DNA from: an uncultured Clostridia bacterium | GTDB lineage: Bacteria > Bacillota > Clostridia > TANB77 > CAG-465 | Assembly: GCA_934130595.1 (NCBI GenBank) | Contig: CAKOYF010000006.1 | Coordinates: 17,540-81,539 of the forward strand | DNA length: 64,000 nucleotides | Reading direction: 5' to 3' | In this document: one piece after another, positions 9,099 to 18,911 of the stretch | How the letters are laid out: each line of letters starts with the position of its first letter | Numbering within the stretch: the first letter of the stretch is position 1 | Notes under the pieces: generated by a model | Seen by the model: only the letters and a program-made list of their open reading frames with translations | Databases searched by the model: none | Told to the model about the DNA's origin: nothing | Made by a program: the position numbers and the translations under genes

Positions 9099-9760
9099 GG
9101 ACTAAATATGTTAGCTAAGTCTTTAGCAGAAGACATTAAGCTCATAAGAAGTACTATTAGAAGTAATACAAGAACTATTACTTTTATTCCAAAGTCTTTA
9201 AGTAAGCTTTTATAATAACGTTTAGTTTCTTCTTTTTTTAGTTGTTTTAGCTCTTCTAAAGTCATTCCATCATAAGGATTTTGAGGTTGAGGAGGAGTAA
9301 AACCATTAAATCCGCCATAACCACCTGCGTTAGTATATCCTTGATTTGAGTATTGAGAATTATAATTTGGGTTTGAGTACTGAGAGTCATAATTTGGATT
9401 TGTGTATTGAGTAGCATTGTTATTTCCAATACCAGTTAATCTAGTTATATATTCATCTTTTTTAGCAATTACTTGTTTTAGGTACTCGTTTTCTTCTAAA
9501 ACAGCATTTAGTTGCTCATCAGTATATTTAGATGAATTTTCTTCAGCTTCTAGTTGAGCATCATATTTTTCTCTTTCAATATCATTTGAAAGAACATTAT
9601 ATGCTTCTGTTAATTCTTTAGACTTTTCTTCAGCTTTAATTTTTTCTTCGCCTTGAAATAAGTCAGGGTGATTAGCTTTCATATGTATTTTAAATATTTT
9701 ATTAATAGTGTCTTTTGAAGCTTTTCTGCTTACTTCCAATACATCATAATAATTTTTCAT
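9092..9760 (-). CDS. J-domain protein with C-terminal membrane anchor
   Basis: I use the ATG at 9760 (product MKNYYDVLEV, 222 residues) because GGAGAAAAG lies 2-10 bp upstream; the longer TTG start would overlap that site. The first 65 residues are a DnaJ J-domain with the HPD motif (NHPDLF), which stimulates DnaK ATPase. A coiled-coil-like segment follows, then a Tyr/Asn/Ser/Gln-rich low-complexity stretch with NPNY and QYSN repeats and a PPQPQNP segment. A C-terminal transmembrane helix (VIVLVLLLIVLLM) tethers it, probably with the J-domain in the cytoplasm. It lacks the Gly/Phe and zinc-finger regions of DnaJ, so it likely recruits DnaK to the membrane. Confidence 0.82.
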   Translation of the reverse strand: MKNYYDVLEVSRKASKDTINKIFKIHMKANHPDLFQGEEKIKAEEKSKELTEAYNVLSNDIEREKYDAQLEAEENSSKYTDEQLNAVLEENEYLKQVIAKKDEYITRLTGIGNNNATQYTNPNYDSQYSNPNYNSQYSNQGYTNAGGYGGFNGFTPPQPQNPYDGMTLEELKQLKKEETKRYYKSLLKDFGIKVIVLVLLLIVLLMSLMSSAKDLANIFSPK

Positions 9761-9884
9761 ACTTTTCTCCAATACTTATACATAAATATATTGTACTTTA
9801 AAAAAAAGACAAAGTCAAGCTAGAAAAAGTTATTACAAAATTCTACAATAATATAAAAAATATATTAAATTTAATTTTAGTGTA

Positions 9885-9912
9885 TTGAAAAATAATACTG
9901 GTATGATATAAT
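9885..9912 (+). promoter_or_regulatory. Promoter of pyrG
   Basis: TTGAAA at 9885-9890 and an extended -10 (TGATATAAT, hexamer 9907-9912) have a 16-bp spacer. Confidence 0.7.
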
Positions 9913-9925
9913 TTAAAAATATTAA

Positions 9926-11557
<1,632 letters not shown>

Positions 11558-11633
11558 AAAAATGTCATTTTTTTATTGCAATTAGAAAGAATATAGTATA
11601 ATATTTAGATATAAATGTATAGGAGGTAGAAAT

Positions 11634-11996
11634 ATGGTACAAGAAAGAAATATTGTATTAGCAGTTGTTTTAACATTTATTACTTGCGGAATTTATGGTA
11701 TATATTGGTTTATATGCTTAACAAATGACGCAGCAACTGCAGCTGGAGATTCAGAGTTTAGTGGAGGAAAAGCTTTCTTATTTACACTTATTACATGTGG
11801 AATATATGGAATTTACTGGTATTATAAAATGGGAAAAACACTAAAAATGGCTAATGATAAAGCTAACATTAATACTACAGATAATTCTATATTATATTTA
11901 GTTTTAGGAATTTTTGGATTTGGAATAGTTAGCTATTGCATTATGCAAAATGAACTAAATACTTTAGCTAAAAATGGTAATGTAACAGTTGCATAA
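11634..11996 (+). CDS. DUF4234 membrane protein
   Basis: The 120-residue protein has three hydrophobic segments and an internal repeat: VLTFITCGIYGIYWFI near residue 13 and LFTLITCGIYGIYWYY near residue 50. This ITCGIYGIYW signature is typical of DUF4234, small membrane proteins of unknown function common in Firmicutes. AGGAGG lies upstream of the ATG. The next gene starts 6 bp after its stop, so the two are probably co-transcribed. Confidence 0.85.
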   Translation: MVQERNIVLAVVLTFITCGIYGIYWFICLTNDAATAAGDSEFSGGKAFLFTLITCGIYGIYWYYKMGKTLKMANDKANINTTDNSILYLVLGIFGFGIVSYCIMQNELNTLAKNGNVTVA

Positions 11997-12002
11997 CCTA
12001 TT

Positions 12003-12377
12003 ATGAAGAAAAAAGATTATATTATTTGTATAATTATTTTTGGTGTAATGGCAATACTATATTTAAGGTTTGGTATTGCCATTCCTTGTATTATAAAAAC
12101 AGTAACAGGATTATGGTGCCCAGGATGTGGAATAACAAGACTCTGTTTAGCATTAGCTGATGGAAAAATTTATCAGGCATTTAGATATAATCCAATAATT
12201 TTTGTAGATGTACCATTAATCTTAATTACATTTATTATTAAAAAGATATTCAAAAACAAAGAAGAAGCTAAGAAATTAAATAACATAATATATATTTTCT
12301 TAATTATTATAACTATTATTTTTGGTGTGTTAAGAAACACTCCATATTTTTCTTTTCTAGCACCCACACAATTATAG
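12003..12377 (+). CDS. DUF2752 membrane protein
   Basis: The 124-residue protein has three transmembrane segments and the DUF2752 signature LWCPGCGITRLCLALADGKIYQAF with the paired CPGCG cysteines. The family is found next to DUF4234 proteins in many Firmicutes and has no known function. The start has no strong ribosome site because it follows DUF4234 by 6 bp; translation is probably coupled. A terminator hairpin overlaps its stop codon. Confidence 0.85.
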   Translation: MKKKDYIICIIIFGVMAILYLRFGIAIPCIIKTVTGLWCPGCGITRLCLALADGKIYQAFRYNPIIFVDVPLILITFIIKKIFKNKEEAKKLNNIIYIFLIIITIIFGVLRNTPYFSFLAPTQL

Positions 12378-12404
12378 TAGAATCTAGCATGATTCTGCTT
12401 TTTA
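12376..12404 (+). terminator. Terminator after the DUF2752 gene
   Basis: The arms AGTAGAATC and GATTCTGCT form a 9-bp stem with a G-T pair, followed by a T run. Confidence 0.75.
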
Positions 12405-12477
12405 TGTGCACTTTTTTCTTGCAAAATAGTGATATATATAGTAAAATATTATATAGTTTTTATTAGGAGATGATTAT

Positions 12478-13131
12478 TTGTTAGATATATTTACAAGAGA
12501 TGGTTTAATAGCGTTTTTATACACGTTACCAGCATTACTAATATCTTTATCTATTCATGAATATGCCCATGCATGGACAGCATATAAACTAGGAGATGTG
12601 ACTCAAAAAATAAGAGGAAGATTAAGTCTAGATCCTTTTAAACATATTGACCCATTTGGATTTTTATGTATTGCCCTTTTTGGGGTAGGTTGGGGAAAAC
12701 CTGTTATGATAGATGATAGAAACTTTAAAAATAGAGCAAAGGGAACTATGCTTACTGCACTTGCAGGACCAATTTCTAATTTGTTACTTGCAATACTATT
12801 AACAGTAATATTAAAAGTGCTAATTATGGTTGGAGCAATAAACGTAATGGCTGTAACTAATGTAGGTTCTATACTATTAAGTATGTTCTTTTACACAATA
12901 CAGTTTAATGTTGTATTTGGAGTATTTAATTTAATTCCTTTACCACCGTTAGACGGAGCAAAAGTGTTAGAGTATTTCTTACCATCTAAACTAAAAGGAA
13001 TAATGTATACACTAGAAAGATATTCATTTATAATAATATTAGTAATTTTTTGTACAAATATAACATCATATATAATTAATCCAGCATATAAAGCAATATT
13101 AAATTTGCTAAATTGGATTATTAAGTTGTAG
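12478..13131 (+). CDS. Site-2 protease family (M50) zinc metallopeptidase
   Basis: The 217-residue multi-pass membrane protein has the zinc-binding HExxH motif as SIHEYAHAW (residues 26-34) in its first helix and the third ligand in NLIPLPPLDGAKV near residue 160, the short S2P/M50 architecture. The substrate is unknown; relatives cleave membrane-bound regulators or signal peptides. The start is TTG at 12478 with TTAGGAGATG upstream. It lies 17 bp before tsaD and is probably in one operon with tsaD and the phosphoesterase. Confidence 0.88.
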   Translation: MLDIFTRDGLIAFLYTLPALLISLSIHEYAHAWTAYKLGDVTQKIRGRLSLDPFKHIDPFGFLCIALFGVGWGKPVMIDDRNFKNRAKGTMLTALAGPISNLLLAILLTVILKVLIMVGAINVMAVTNVGSILLSMFFYTIQFNVVFGVFNLIPLPPLDGAKVLEYFLPSKLKGIMYTLERYSFIIILVIFCTNITSYIINPAYKAILNLLNWIIKL

Positions 13132-13148
13132 AAAAGAGGAGTAAAATA

Positions 13149-14150
13149 ATGATTTGTTTAGGAATAGAGAGTAGTTGTGATGAAACAGCAGTTGCAATTA
13201 TACAAGATGGAAGAAAAGTATTGGCAAATGTTGTATCTACACAGATACCAATTCATAAAAAATTTGGAGGAGTTGTTCCTGAAATTGCTTCTAGAAAGCA
13301 TTTAACTAACATTGCATTTGTAGTAAAACAAGCACTAGATGATGCAAATTTAGATTTTAAAGATATAGATTATATAGGTGTAACTTATGGACCAGGACTT
13401 ATTGGTGCGTTATTAGTTGGTGTTGCATATGCTAAATCTTTAGCTTATGCTTTAAATATTCCAATAGTTCCAACACATCATATAGCAGGACATATTGCAG
13501 CAAATTATTTAACATATCCAGAGTTAAAGCCACCTTTTATGGCACTGGTTGTTTCTGGTGGACATTCACATTTAATATATGTAAAAGATTATACTGAATT
13601 TGAAATTGTTGGAAAGACAAGAGATGATGCAGTTGGAGAAGCTTTTGATAAAGTTGCAAGAGTATTAGGTCTTCCATATCCTGGTGGCCCAGAAGTAAGT
13701 AAACTTGCAAGAGAAGGAAAGTTTACATATAATTTACCAAAAACTAAATTCGAAAATTATGATTTTAGCTTTAGTGGAATAAAGACAGCAGTTATTAACA
13801 TAGCACATAAAGAAGGAGAAAAACTAAATAGAGCAGACCTAGCTTGTTCTTTTGAGCAAACTGTTACAGATGAATTAGTTCAAAATTGTATGCAAGCTAT
13901 GAAAGATTTAAAAATTAATAAAGTAGTATTAGCTGGTGGTGTATCCGCAAACTTAGTATTAAGAGATAAGCTTCAAAAAGCATCTAAAGAGAGAGGATAT
14001 GAATGCTATCTACCAGATTTAAAATATTGTACAGATAATGCTGCAATGATTTCTAGTGCAGCACACTATAATTATATTTCGGGAAAATATTATAATATTG
14101 AAGATAAGTTAGATTTAAATGCTGTAGCAAATTTAAAAATTGGAGAATAG
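13149..14150 (+). CDS. tsaD: tRNA N6-adenosine threonylcarbamoyltransferase TsaD
   Basis: TsaD transfers the threonylcarbamoyl group to A37 of ANN-decoding tRNAs as part of the TsaBDE complex. The 333-residue protein begins LGIESSCDETA, has the iron-binding HHIAGHIAAN (His 111 and 115) and the ASKHA-type VSGGHSHL phosphate loop, and ends with the DNAAM segment. No tsaB, tsaC or tsaE is adjacent. AGAGGAG precedes the ATG. Confidence 0.97.
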   Translation: MICLGIESSCDETAVAIIQDGRKVLANVVSTQIPIHKKFGGVVPEIASRKHLTNIAFVVKQALDDANLDFKDIDYIGVTYGPGLIGALLVGVAYAKSLAYALNIPIVPTHHIAGHIAANYLTYPELKPPFMALVVSGGHSHLIYVKDYTEFEIVGKTRDDAVGEAFDKVARVLGLPYPGGPEVSKLAREGKFTYNLPKTKFENYDFSFSGIKTAVINIAHKEGEKLNRADLACSFEQTVTDELVQNCMQAMKDLKINKVVLAGGVSANLVLRDKLQKASKERGYECYLPDLKYCTDNAAMISSAAHYNYISGKYYNIEDKLDLNAVANLKIGE

Positions 14151-14171
14151 TTTTAGGAAGAAGGTTAATTA

Positions 14172-14882
14172 ATGGCAATATATGCAATATCAGATTTACA
14201 TTTATCATTTGGTGTAAATAAGCCAATGAACATTTTTGGAAAAGTATGGGATAATTATGAGGAAACAATAAGAAAAAATTGGAAAAGTACTGTAAGTGAA
14301 GAAGATACTGTAATAATTCCAGGAGATATCTCATGGGCAATGACACTAAATGAGAGCATAAAAGATTTTGAATACATTGACAGTATGCCAGGAAAGAAAA
14401 TACTACTTAGAGGTAATCATGATTATTATTTTTCTACTAAAACAAAAATGCAAAATTTTTTCCAAGAACAAGGATTTAAGGATTTTGAAGTTCTGCATAA
14501 TAACGCAATAGAAGTAGAAGACTATATAATTTGTGGAACAAGAGGATGGGGCAAAACAGAAAATAATACTGCAGAACAAGATAAAAAAATAATTGCAAGA
14601 GAAGAAATAAGACTAAGAAATTCTTTAGAAGCTGGTAAAAAGATACAAGATGAAAATTTAAAAAATGGTAGAAAAAAAGATATAATTGTTGCATTACATT
14701 TTCCACCTTTTATATCAAACTTTGTTAATATAATGGATGAATATGGTGTAAAGATATGTATTTATGGACATTTACATGGATATGGACATAGTATGATAAA
14801 AGAAGGATTAATAGGAAATATAGAGTATAAATTTGTGGGTTGTGACTATACTGGTTTTAAATTAATAAAATTAAGTAAATAA
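14172..14882 (+). CDS. Calcineurin-like metallophosphoesterase
   Basis: The 236-residue protein has the metallophosphoesterase motifs in order: DLHLSF (residues 8-13), PGDISWAM (about 53), GNHDYY (about 80) and GHLHGYGH (about 200), which bind two metal ions. Substrate is not predictable; this class is often annotated as a cytoplasmic serine/threonine phosphatase-like or cyclic-nucleotide esterase-like protein. It follows tsaD by 21 bp with an AGGAAG site and is probably co-transcribed. Confidence 0.88.
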   Translation: MAIYAISDLHLSFGVNKPMNIFGKVWDNYEETIRKNWKSTVSEEDTVIIPGDISWAMTLNESIKDFEYIDSMPGKKILLRGNHDYYFSTKTKMQNFFQEQGFKDFEVLHNNAIEVEDYIICGTRGWGKTENNTAEQDKKIIAREEIRLRNSLEAGKKIQDENLKNGRKKDIIVALHFPPFISNFVNIMDEYGVKICIYGHLHGYGHSMIKEGLIGNIEYKFVGCDYTGFKLIKLSK

Positions 14883-14896
14883 AATTAAAAAAACAC

Positions 14897-14925
14897 TTGA
14901 AAATTTAATAAATTAATGTTACAAT
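14897..14925 (+). promoter_or_regulatory. Promoter of tRNA-Trp
   Basis: TTGAAA at 14897-14902 and TACAAT at 14920-14925 have a 17-bp spacer; the tRNA begins 15 bp later. Confidence 0.65.
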
Positions 14926-14940
14926 AACTATTGTTAGATT

Positions 14941-15014
14941 AGGGGCATAGTTCATCGGTAGAATAAGAGTCTCCAAAACTCCAGAGCTGGGTTCGATTCC
15001 TAGTGCCCCTGCCA
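14941..15014 (+). tRNA. tRNA-Trp (anticodon CCA)
   Basis: The cloverleaf can be folded by hand. The acceptor stem AGGGGCA pairs with TGCCCCT, the discriminator is G and the CCA end is encoded. The anticodon loop is CTCCAAA with U33 and anticodon CCA. The T arm is CTGGG-TTCGATT-CCTAG. It closely follows the known Firmicute tRNA-Trp pattern. The outer pair of the anticodon stem is an A-C mismatch (A27-C43) and the D stem closes with a G-T pair. Confidence 0.95.
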
Positions 15015-15028
15015 GCAATATAATTTAG

Positions 15029-15079
15029 ATAGGTTGTAAACGCCACAATAGTGTGTTGTTTTACAGCCTATTATTTTTA
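15029..15079 (+). terminator. Terminator after tRNA-Trp
   Basis: ATAGGTTGTAAA pairs with TTTACAGCCTAT across a loop of about 23 nt, followed by TATTTTT. Confidence 0.7.
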
Positions 15080-15142
15080 ATTAACAATATTTTTTATATT
15101 GAATAAAATATAAAATAGAGTTAAAAATGGGAGTGAATTTAA

Positions 15143-16009
15143 TTGGGTAGGTTTGATATAACAAAAAAAGTTGGAAATTATGGTATTATTGGTAATATTT
15201 TTTTACTAATAATAAAAGCAATAATAGGTTTTATATCTAAAAGCCAGGCAATGATTGCTGATGCTGCAAATAGTGCGGGAGATATATTTGCTTCTGTTAT
15301 GACAGCAATAGGAAACAAAATAGCAAGTGAACCTAAAGATGAAGATCATAACTTTGGACATGGTAAAGCTGAGTATATTTTTTCTTTGCTAATAAGCTTG
15401 TCTATGATGGCAATAGCACTCAAAATTTTATATGATTCAGTATGTTCAATAATATATAGAAATGAAATTGTGTTTTCATGGTGGCTAATAATAGTATGCT
15501 GTATAACAATAGCTGTAAAGTTAGCATTATACATTTATGCTAGAAAAGCCTTGAAAAAATATAATAATATTCTATTAGAATCTAATATGAAAGATCACAG
15601 AAACGACTGTGTTGTTACATTATTTACAGCTATTTCAGTTATACTAAGTAAATTTGGAATATATTGGTTTGATGGAGTAGTAGGAATAGGCATATCTATA
15701 TGGATTTTTTACACAGGTATAAAAATATTTATTGAAAGTTATAATGTTTTAATGGATAAATCTATAAGTGAAGAAACAAAGCAAAAAATTAAAAAGTTTG
15801 TAAGTAAATACAATAATGTAAAAGGTGTACAAAATATATATACAATTCCTACAGGATACAAATATATTGCAGTAGTAACAATTTTTGTAGATGGAAAATT
15901 AGAAACTTTTAAAAGTCATGAGATAGCAGACAAGATACAAGATGATATTGTTAATAATTTTGAAGACGTAGAAAATGTAATTGTTCATGTCGAGCCTAAA
16001 GTTAAATAA
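15143..16009 (+). CDS. Cation diffusion facilitator family transporter
   Basis: The 288-residue protein has about six transmembrane helices and a cytoplasmic C-terminal domain. Visible metal-site marks are DAANSAGD (helix 2, about residues 40-47), HNFGHGKAEYIFSL between helices 2 and 3, and DHRNDCVV at helix 5. It should exchange protons for divalent metals (Zn, Mn, Fe, Co or Cd); specificity cannot be read. The start is TTG at 15143 with GGGAG about 10 bp upstream. A terminator follows. Confidence 0.93.
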   Translation: MGRFDITKKVGNYGIIGNIFLLIIKAIIGFISKSQAMIADAANSAGDIFASVMTAIGNKIASEPKDEDHNFGHGKAEYIFSLLISLSMMAIALKILYDSVCSIIYRNEIVFSWWLIIVCCITIAVKLALYIYARKALKKYNNILLESNMKDHRNDCVVTLFTAISVILSKFGIYWFDGVVGIGISIWIFYTGIKIFIESYNVLMDKSISEETKQKIKKFVSKYNNVKGVQNIYTIPTGYKYIAVVTIFVDGKLETFKSHEIADKIQDDIVNNFEDVENVIVHVEPKVK

Positions 16010-16021
16010 TATAAAAGAAAT

Positions 16022-16073
16022 AGAAAGTAGATTTTTTAGTATGAATAGATACTTTAATCTACTTTCTTTTTTT
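16022..16073 (+). terminator. Terminator after the CDF gene
   Basis: AGAAAGTAGATT pairs with AATCTACTTTCT, followed by a run of T. Confidence 0.88.
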
Positions 16074-16127
16074 ATATATTTATGCTAAAATATTTGATGT
16101 ATTATGAAAAAATATGGGAGGAATTTG

Positions 16128-16685
16128 ATGAGAATAGGAATAGATATAGATGATACAATTACAGACACATACTATGAAATATTAAAATTTCTATGTGAAG
16201 AAAAAAATATGAATTTTGAAACTTTAAAAAATAAAAACTATAATTATGATCAAATATATGATGGATGTGAAGGAAATCCACCAATGGGTCAATTTATATG
16301 GGATAATTTTTATAGAATAATACCAAATATACAATTAAAAGAAAATGTTGCACAGATAATGCAAAAGATAATAGATGATGGTAATGAAATTGTTATAATA
16401 ACAGCTAGAAATCATGCTAAACCAAATCAGACTCAACAATATTTAAAAGAAAAAAATATACCGTATAATAAGTTTTATGAAGGTATTAAAGATAAAGGAA
16501 GATTGGCAAAAGAAGAAAATATAGACTTATTTATAGATGATAGTATAAAAAATTGTAAACAAGTGGATGAGAATAATATAAAAGTATTACTTTTTGACGC
16601 TCCATACAATAAAGAATGTCAAGACTATGAAAGAGTATATAATTGGGATGAAACATACAAAATAATAGAAAGATTAAATAAATAA
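16128..16685 (+). CDS. 5'(3')-nucleotidase of the NT5C type (HAD superfamily)
   Basis: From the ATG at 16128 (GGGAGG upstream) the product has 185 residues and starts MRIGIDIDDTITDTYYE, the HAD motif I with the two aspartates and the DT. Motif II is IITARNHAK near residue 85, and motif IV is LFIDDSIKNC near residue 140. It resembles PF06941 nucleotidases, which dephosphorylate (deoxy)nucleoside monophosphates. It is a single gene between two terminators. The longer in-frame start at 16104 lacks a ribosome site. Confidence 0.85.
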   Translation: MRIGIDIDDTITDTYYEILKFLCEEKNMNFETLKNKNYNYDQIYDGCEGNPPMGQFIWDNFYRIIPNIQLKENVAQIMQKIIDDGNEIVIITARNHAKPNQTQQYLKEKNIPYNKFYEGIKDKGRLAKEENIDLFIDDSIKNCKQVDENNIKVLLFDAPYNKECQDYERVYNWDETYKIIERLNK

Positions 16686-16690
16686 AACAT

Positions 16691-16725
16691 AAAAGGAAAC
16701 TAGATAAAACTAATTTCCTTTTTTT
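16691..16725 (+). terminator. Terminator after the nucleotidase gene
   Basis: AAAAGGAAACTAG pairs with CTAATTTCCTTTT, with one G-T pair and a T run. Confidence 0.85.
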
Positions 16726-16811
16726 ATGTAGTAAAACATAAAAAATGTCTAAGTGGTGTATTTGCTAATCATGTAGTTTTATGGTATATTTGAATTATCG
16801 GAGGAAATCTT

Positions 16812-17936
16812 ATGCATGAAATAAAAATATTAATACTTTCTTGTGGAACAGGCGGAGGGCATAATTCAGCAGCCTTAGCAATACAAGAAAAATTATTGAA
16901 TAAAAATATTAAAGCAGACTTTGTAGAATATCTAGACATAATAGATGAAAAAGTAAAAAACAGAGTAAATAAGATGTATATAAATTCAACAAAAGGAAAT
17001 GGAAATATATTTAAAGTTGCATATCATTTAGGAGAATTATATGAAAAAACAAAATTAAAATCACCAGTATATCAATTAAATGCGTTAAGCAAAAATAAAT
17101 TGTATGAATATATAAAAGAAAATGAGTATGATTATGTTATAGTAACTCATTTATTCCCAGCACAAGCTTTAACTGCAGTAAATAAAGAACATAAAGTGAA
17201 GTTTATGGCTGTTGCTACAGATTATGTAAGTATTCCATTTTGGGAAGAAACAGATCCAGATTATTTTGTAATACCAAGTGAAGAGCTAAAGTCAGACTTT
17301 ATAAAAAAAGGAATAAGCAAAGAAAAGCTTTTGACATTTGGAATTCCAGTTAAGGAAACATATACAAAGGAATATGATGTAGATGAATGTAAGAAAAAAT
17401 TAGGCTTAGATTTAAACAAGAAATATGTATTAATTCTTACAGGAAGTATGGGATTTGGAAACACCAGTAGTATTTTAAAGAAATTAATAAGCAAAATAGA
17501 AAATGTTAATTACATAATAGCATGTGGAAATAACACTAAATTATATGAAAATTTGAATGAGGAATACTCCAAAGATAGTAGAGTTATAGCATTACCATTT
17601 ACACTCAATATAAGTGAATATATGAAAAGTAGTGATGTTATTTTGACTAAGCCTGGTGGATTGACAACAACAGAAATTGCAAATTTGAGAAAACCTTTTA
17701 TTCACACAATGCCAATTCCTGGGTGTGAAAATTATAATGCAGACTTTTTTGAAACAAGGAAAATGTCTTTAAAATGTGAGAGTGAAGAAGAAATTATAAC
17801 GAAAACAAAAGAATTAATTAATAATGAAAATTTGCAAAAAGAGATGATAGATAACCAAAAAAGATTTATAAGAAATGATACTTGTGATAAAATAGTAGAA
17901 TTTATTTTAAAAGAAATAGAAGAAAAGGAAAAGTAA
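16812..17936 (+). CDS. Diacylglycerol glycosyltransferase (MGDG synthase/UgtP family, GT28)
   Basis: The 374-residue protein starts LSCGTGGGHNSAALAIQ, the glycine-rich acceptor site of the MGDG synthase/UgtP/MurG group. The C-terminal donor half contains LTGSMGFGN and KPGGLTTTEIANLRKP, the UDP-sugar binding signature. It should transfer glucose or galactose from the UDP sugar to diacylglycerol on the inner membrane face, making glycolipid and possibly a lipoteichoic acid anchor. The adjacent PlsC gene starts 6 bp later, so the pair joins phosphatidic acid and glycolipid synthesis. Confidence 0.9.
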   Translation: MHEIKILILSCGTGGGHNSAALAIQEKLLNKNIKADFVEYLDIIDEKVKNRVNKMYINSTKGNGNIFKVAYHLGELYEKTKLKSPVYQLNALSKNKLYEYIKENEYDYVIVTHLFPAQALTAVNKEHKVKFMAVATDYVSIPFWEETDPDYFVIPSEELKSDFIKKGISKEKLLTFGIPVKETYTKEYDVDECKKKLGLDLNKKYVLILTGSMGFGNTSSILKKLISKIENVNYIIACGNNTKLYENLNEEYSKDSRVIALPFTLNISEYMKSSDVILTKPGGLTTTEIANLRKPFIHTMPIPGCENYNADFFETRKMSLKCESEEEIITKTKELINNENLQKEMIDNQKRFIRNDTCDKIVEFILKEIEEKEK

Positions 17937-17942
17937 TAAGTT

Positions 17943-18674
17943 ATGAATACACCAATAGATGAAAATGAAGATATAATTCATCAATGGGAACCATTGAATT
18001 TTAAAATAACTGAAAAATATAAATATGTTCCTAAAAATATTATATACAAGTTTTTTTCTTTTATATTGTATTATTTAATTGCTTTTCCAATTTTAAGTAT
18101 AATAATGAAACTATTTTATGACTTTAAAGTAGAAGGAAAAGAAAATATAAAAAATTTAAAAAGTGGAGCTATAAGTGTATCTAATCATGTATTAGTATTA
18201 GATTGTGCAATGGTAGGACTAGCCTGCATTAGTAAAAAAGTATACTTTACAACAAGAGAAGGTAGTTTTAAAATTCCATTTGTAAGAAGGTTAATTAGGC
18301 TTTTAAGAGCTATTCCTATTCCAAAAGAAATAAAAAACAAAAAGCATTTTATGGAATCAATAGAGGAACTTTTAAAAAATAATTGTATGGTTCATTTTTA
18401 TCCTGAAGCTGCTTTATGGCCATATTGCAATAAACTTAGAAATTTTAAAAAAGGTGCATTTACTTTAGCAATAAAAAATGATGTACCAATTTTGCCTATA
18501 GTGATTATTTATAGAGAGCCAAAGGGAATAAGAAAATATTTAAAAAGAAAAAAAGATATAACCTTACACATATTGCCACCTGTAAAATATGAAAAAAGTG
18601 AAGAGAAAACTAAACCTGAAATGGAAATAGAATTAAAAGACCTTGTATATGAAAAGATGAATAAATATTTTTAA
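17943..18674 (+). CDS. plsC: 1-acyl-sn-glycerol-3-phosphate acyltransferase (PlsC family)
   Basis: The 243-residue membrane-associated protein has a hydrophobic segment at about residues 38-58, the catalytic NHVLVLD motif (NHx4D) near residue 81 and the acceptor-binding segment FYPEAALWP near residue 152, where most PlsC proteins have EGTRS. The final step is acylation of lysophosphatidate to phosphatidate. The altered second motif leaves room for another acyl acceptor. It is co-transcribed with the glycolipid glycosyltransferase and followed by a terminator. Confidence 0.87.
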   Translation: MNTPIDENEDIIHQWEPLNFKITEKYKYVPKNIIYKFFSFILYYLIAFPILSIIMKLFYDFKVEGKENIKNLKSGAISVSNHVLVLDCAMVGLACISKKVYFTTREGSFKIPFVRRLIRLLRAIPIPKEIKNKKHFMESIEELLKNNCMVHFYPEAALWPYCNKLRNFKKGAFTLAIKNDVPILPIVIIYREPKGIRKYLKRKKDITLHILPPVKYEKSEEKTKPEMEIELKDLVYEKMNKYF

Positions 18675-18695
18675 ATAATAGTTAAGTAAAATAGT

Positions 18696-18737
18696 AAAAG
18701 ATATAGATTGCAATTTAGCTATATCTTTTATTTTTTT
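18696..18737 (+). terminator. Terminator after plsC
   Basis: The arms AAAAGATATAG and CTATATCTTTT form a perfect 11-bp stem, followed by ATTTTTTT. Confidence 0.9.
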
Positions 18738-18836
18738 AGTTTTTTAAGTAAGAAAATTTTAATTTCAATGTAATATAAAAATAATAATTTTTTTTGTCTT
18801 AGAGTAGAGAGGGTTTGAGAGAAAATAGTTAATATG

Positions 18837-18852
18837 TGTTGCAATTGCAACA
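18837..18852. promoter_or_regulatory. Palindrome upstream of nrdD (candidate operator)
   Basis: TGTTGCAATTGCAACA is a perfect 16-bp palindrome, 60 bp before the nrdD start in a 237-bp gap. It does not look like the NrdR box (ACAC..AT..GTGT pattern). A dimeric regulator site is likely but the factor is unknown. The rest of the leader (18853-18905) is purine-rich. Confidence 0.5.
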
Positions 18853-18911
18853 GAATTATTTCTGGCAGGTACATATAATTAAGGTGAAAAAAGTGGAAGG
18901 GGAAATATGAG

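Noticed and set aside
9760..9772. Upstream TTG start for the J-domain gene
   Set aside because: The GGAGAAAAG ribosome site lies inside that extension and is ideally placed for the ATG at 9760.
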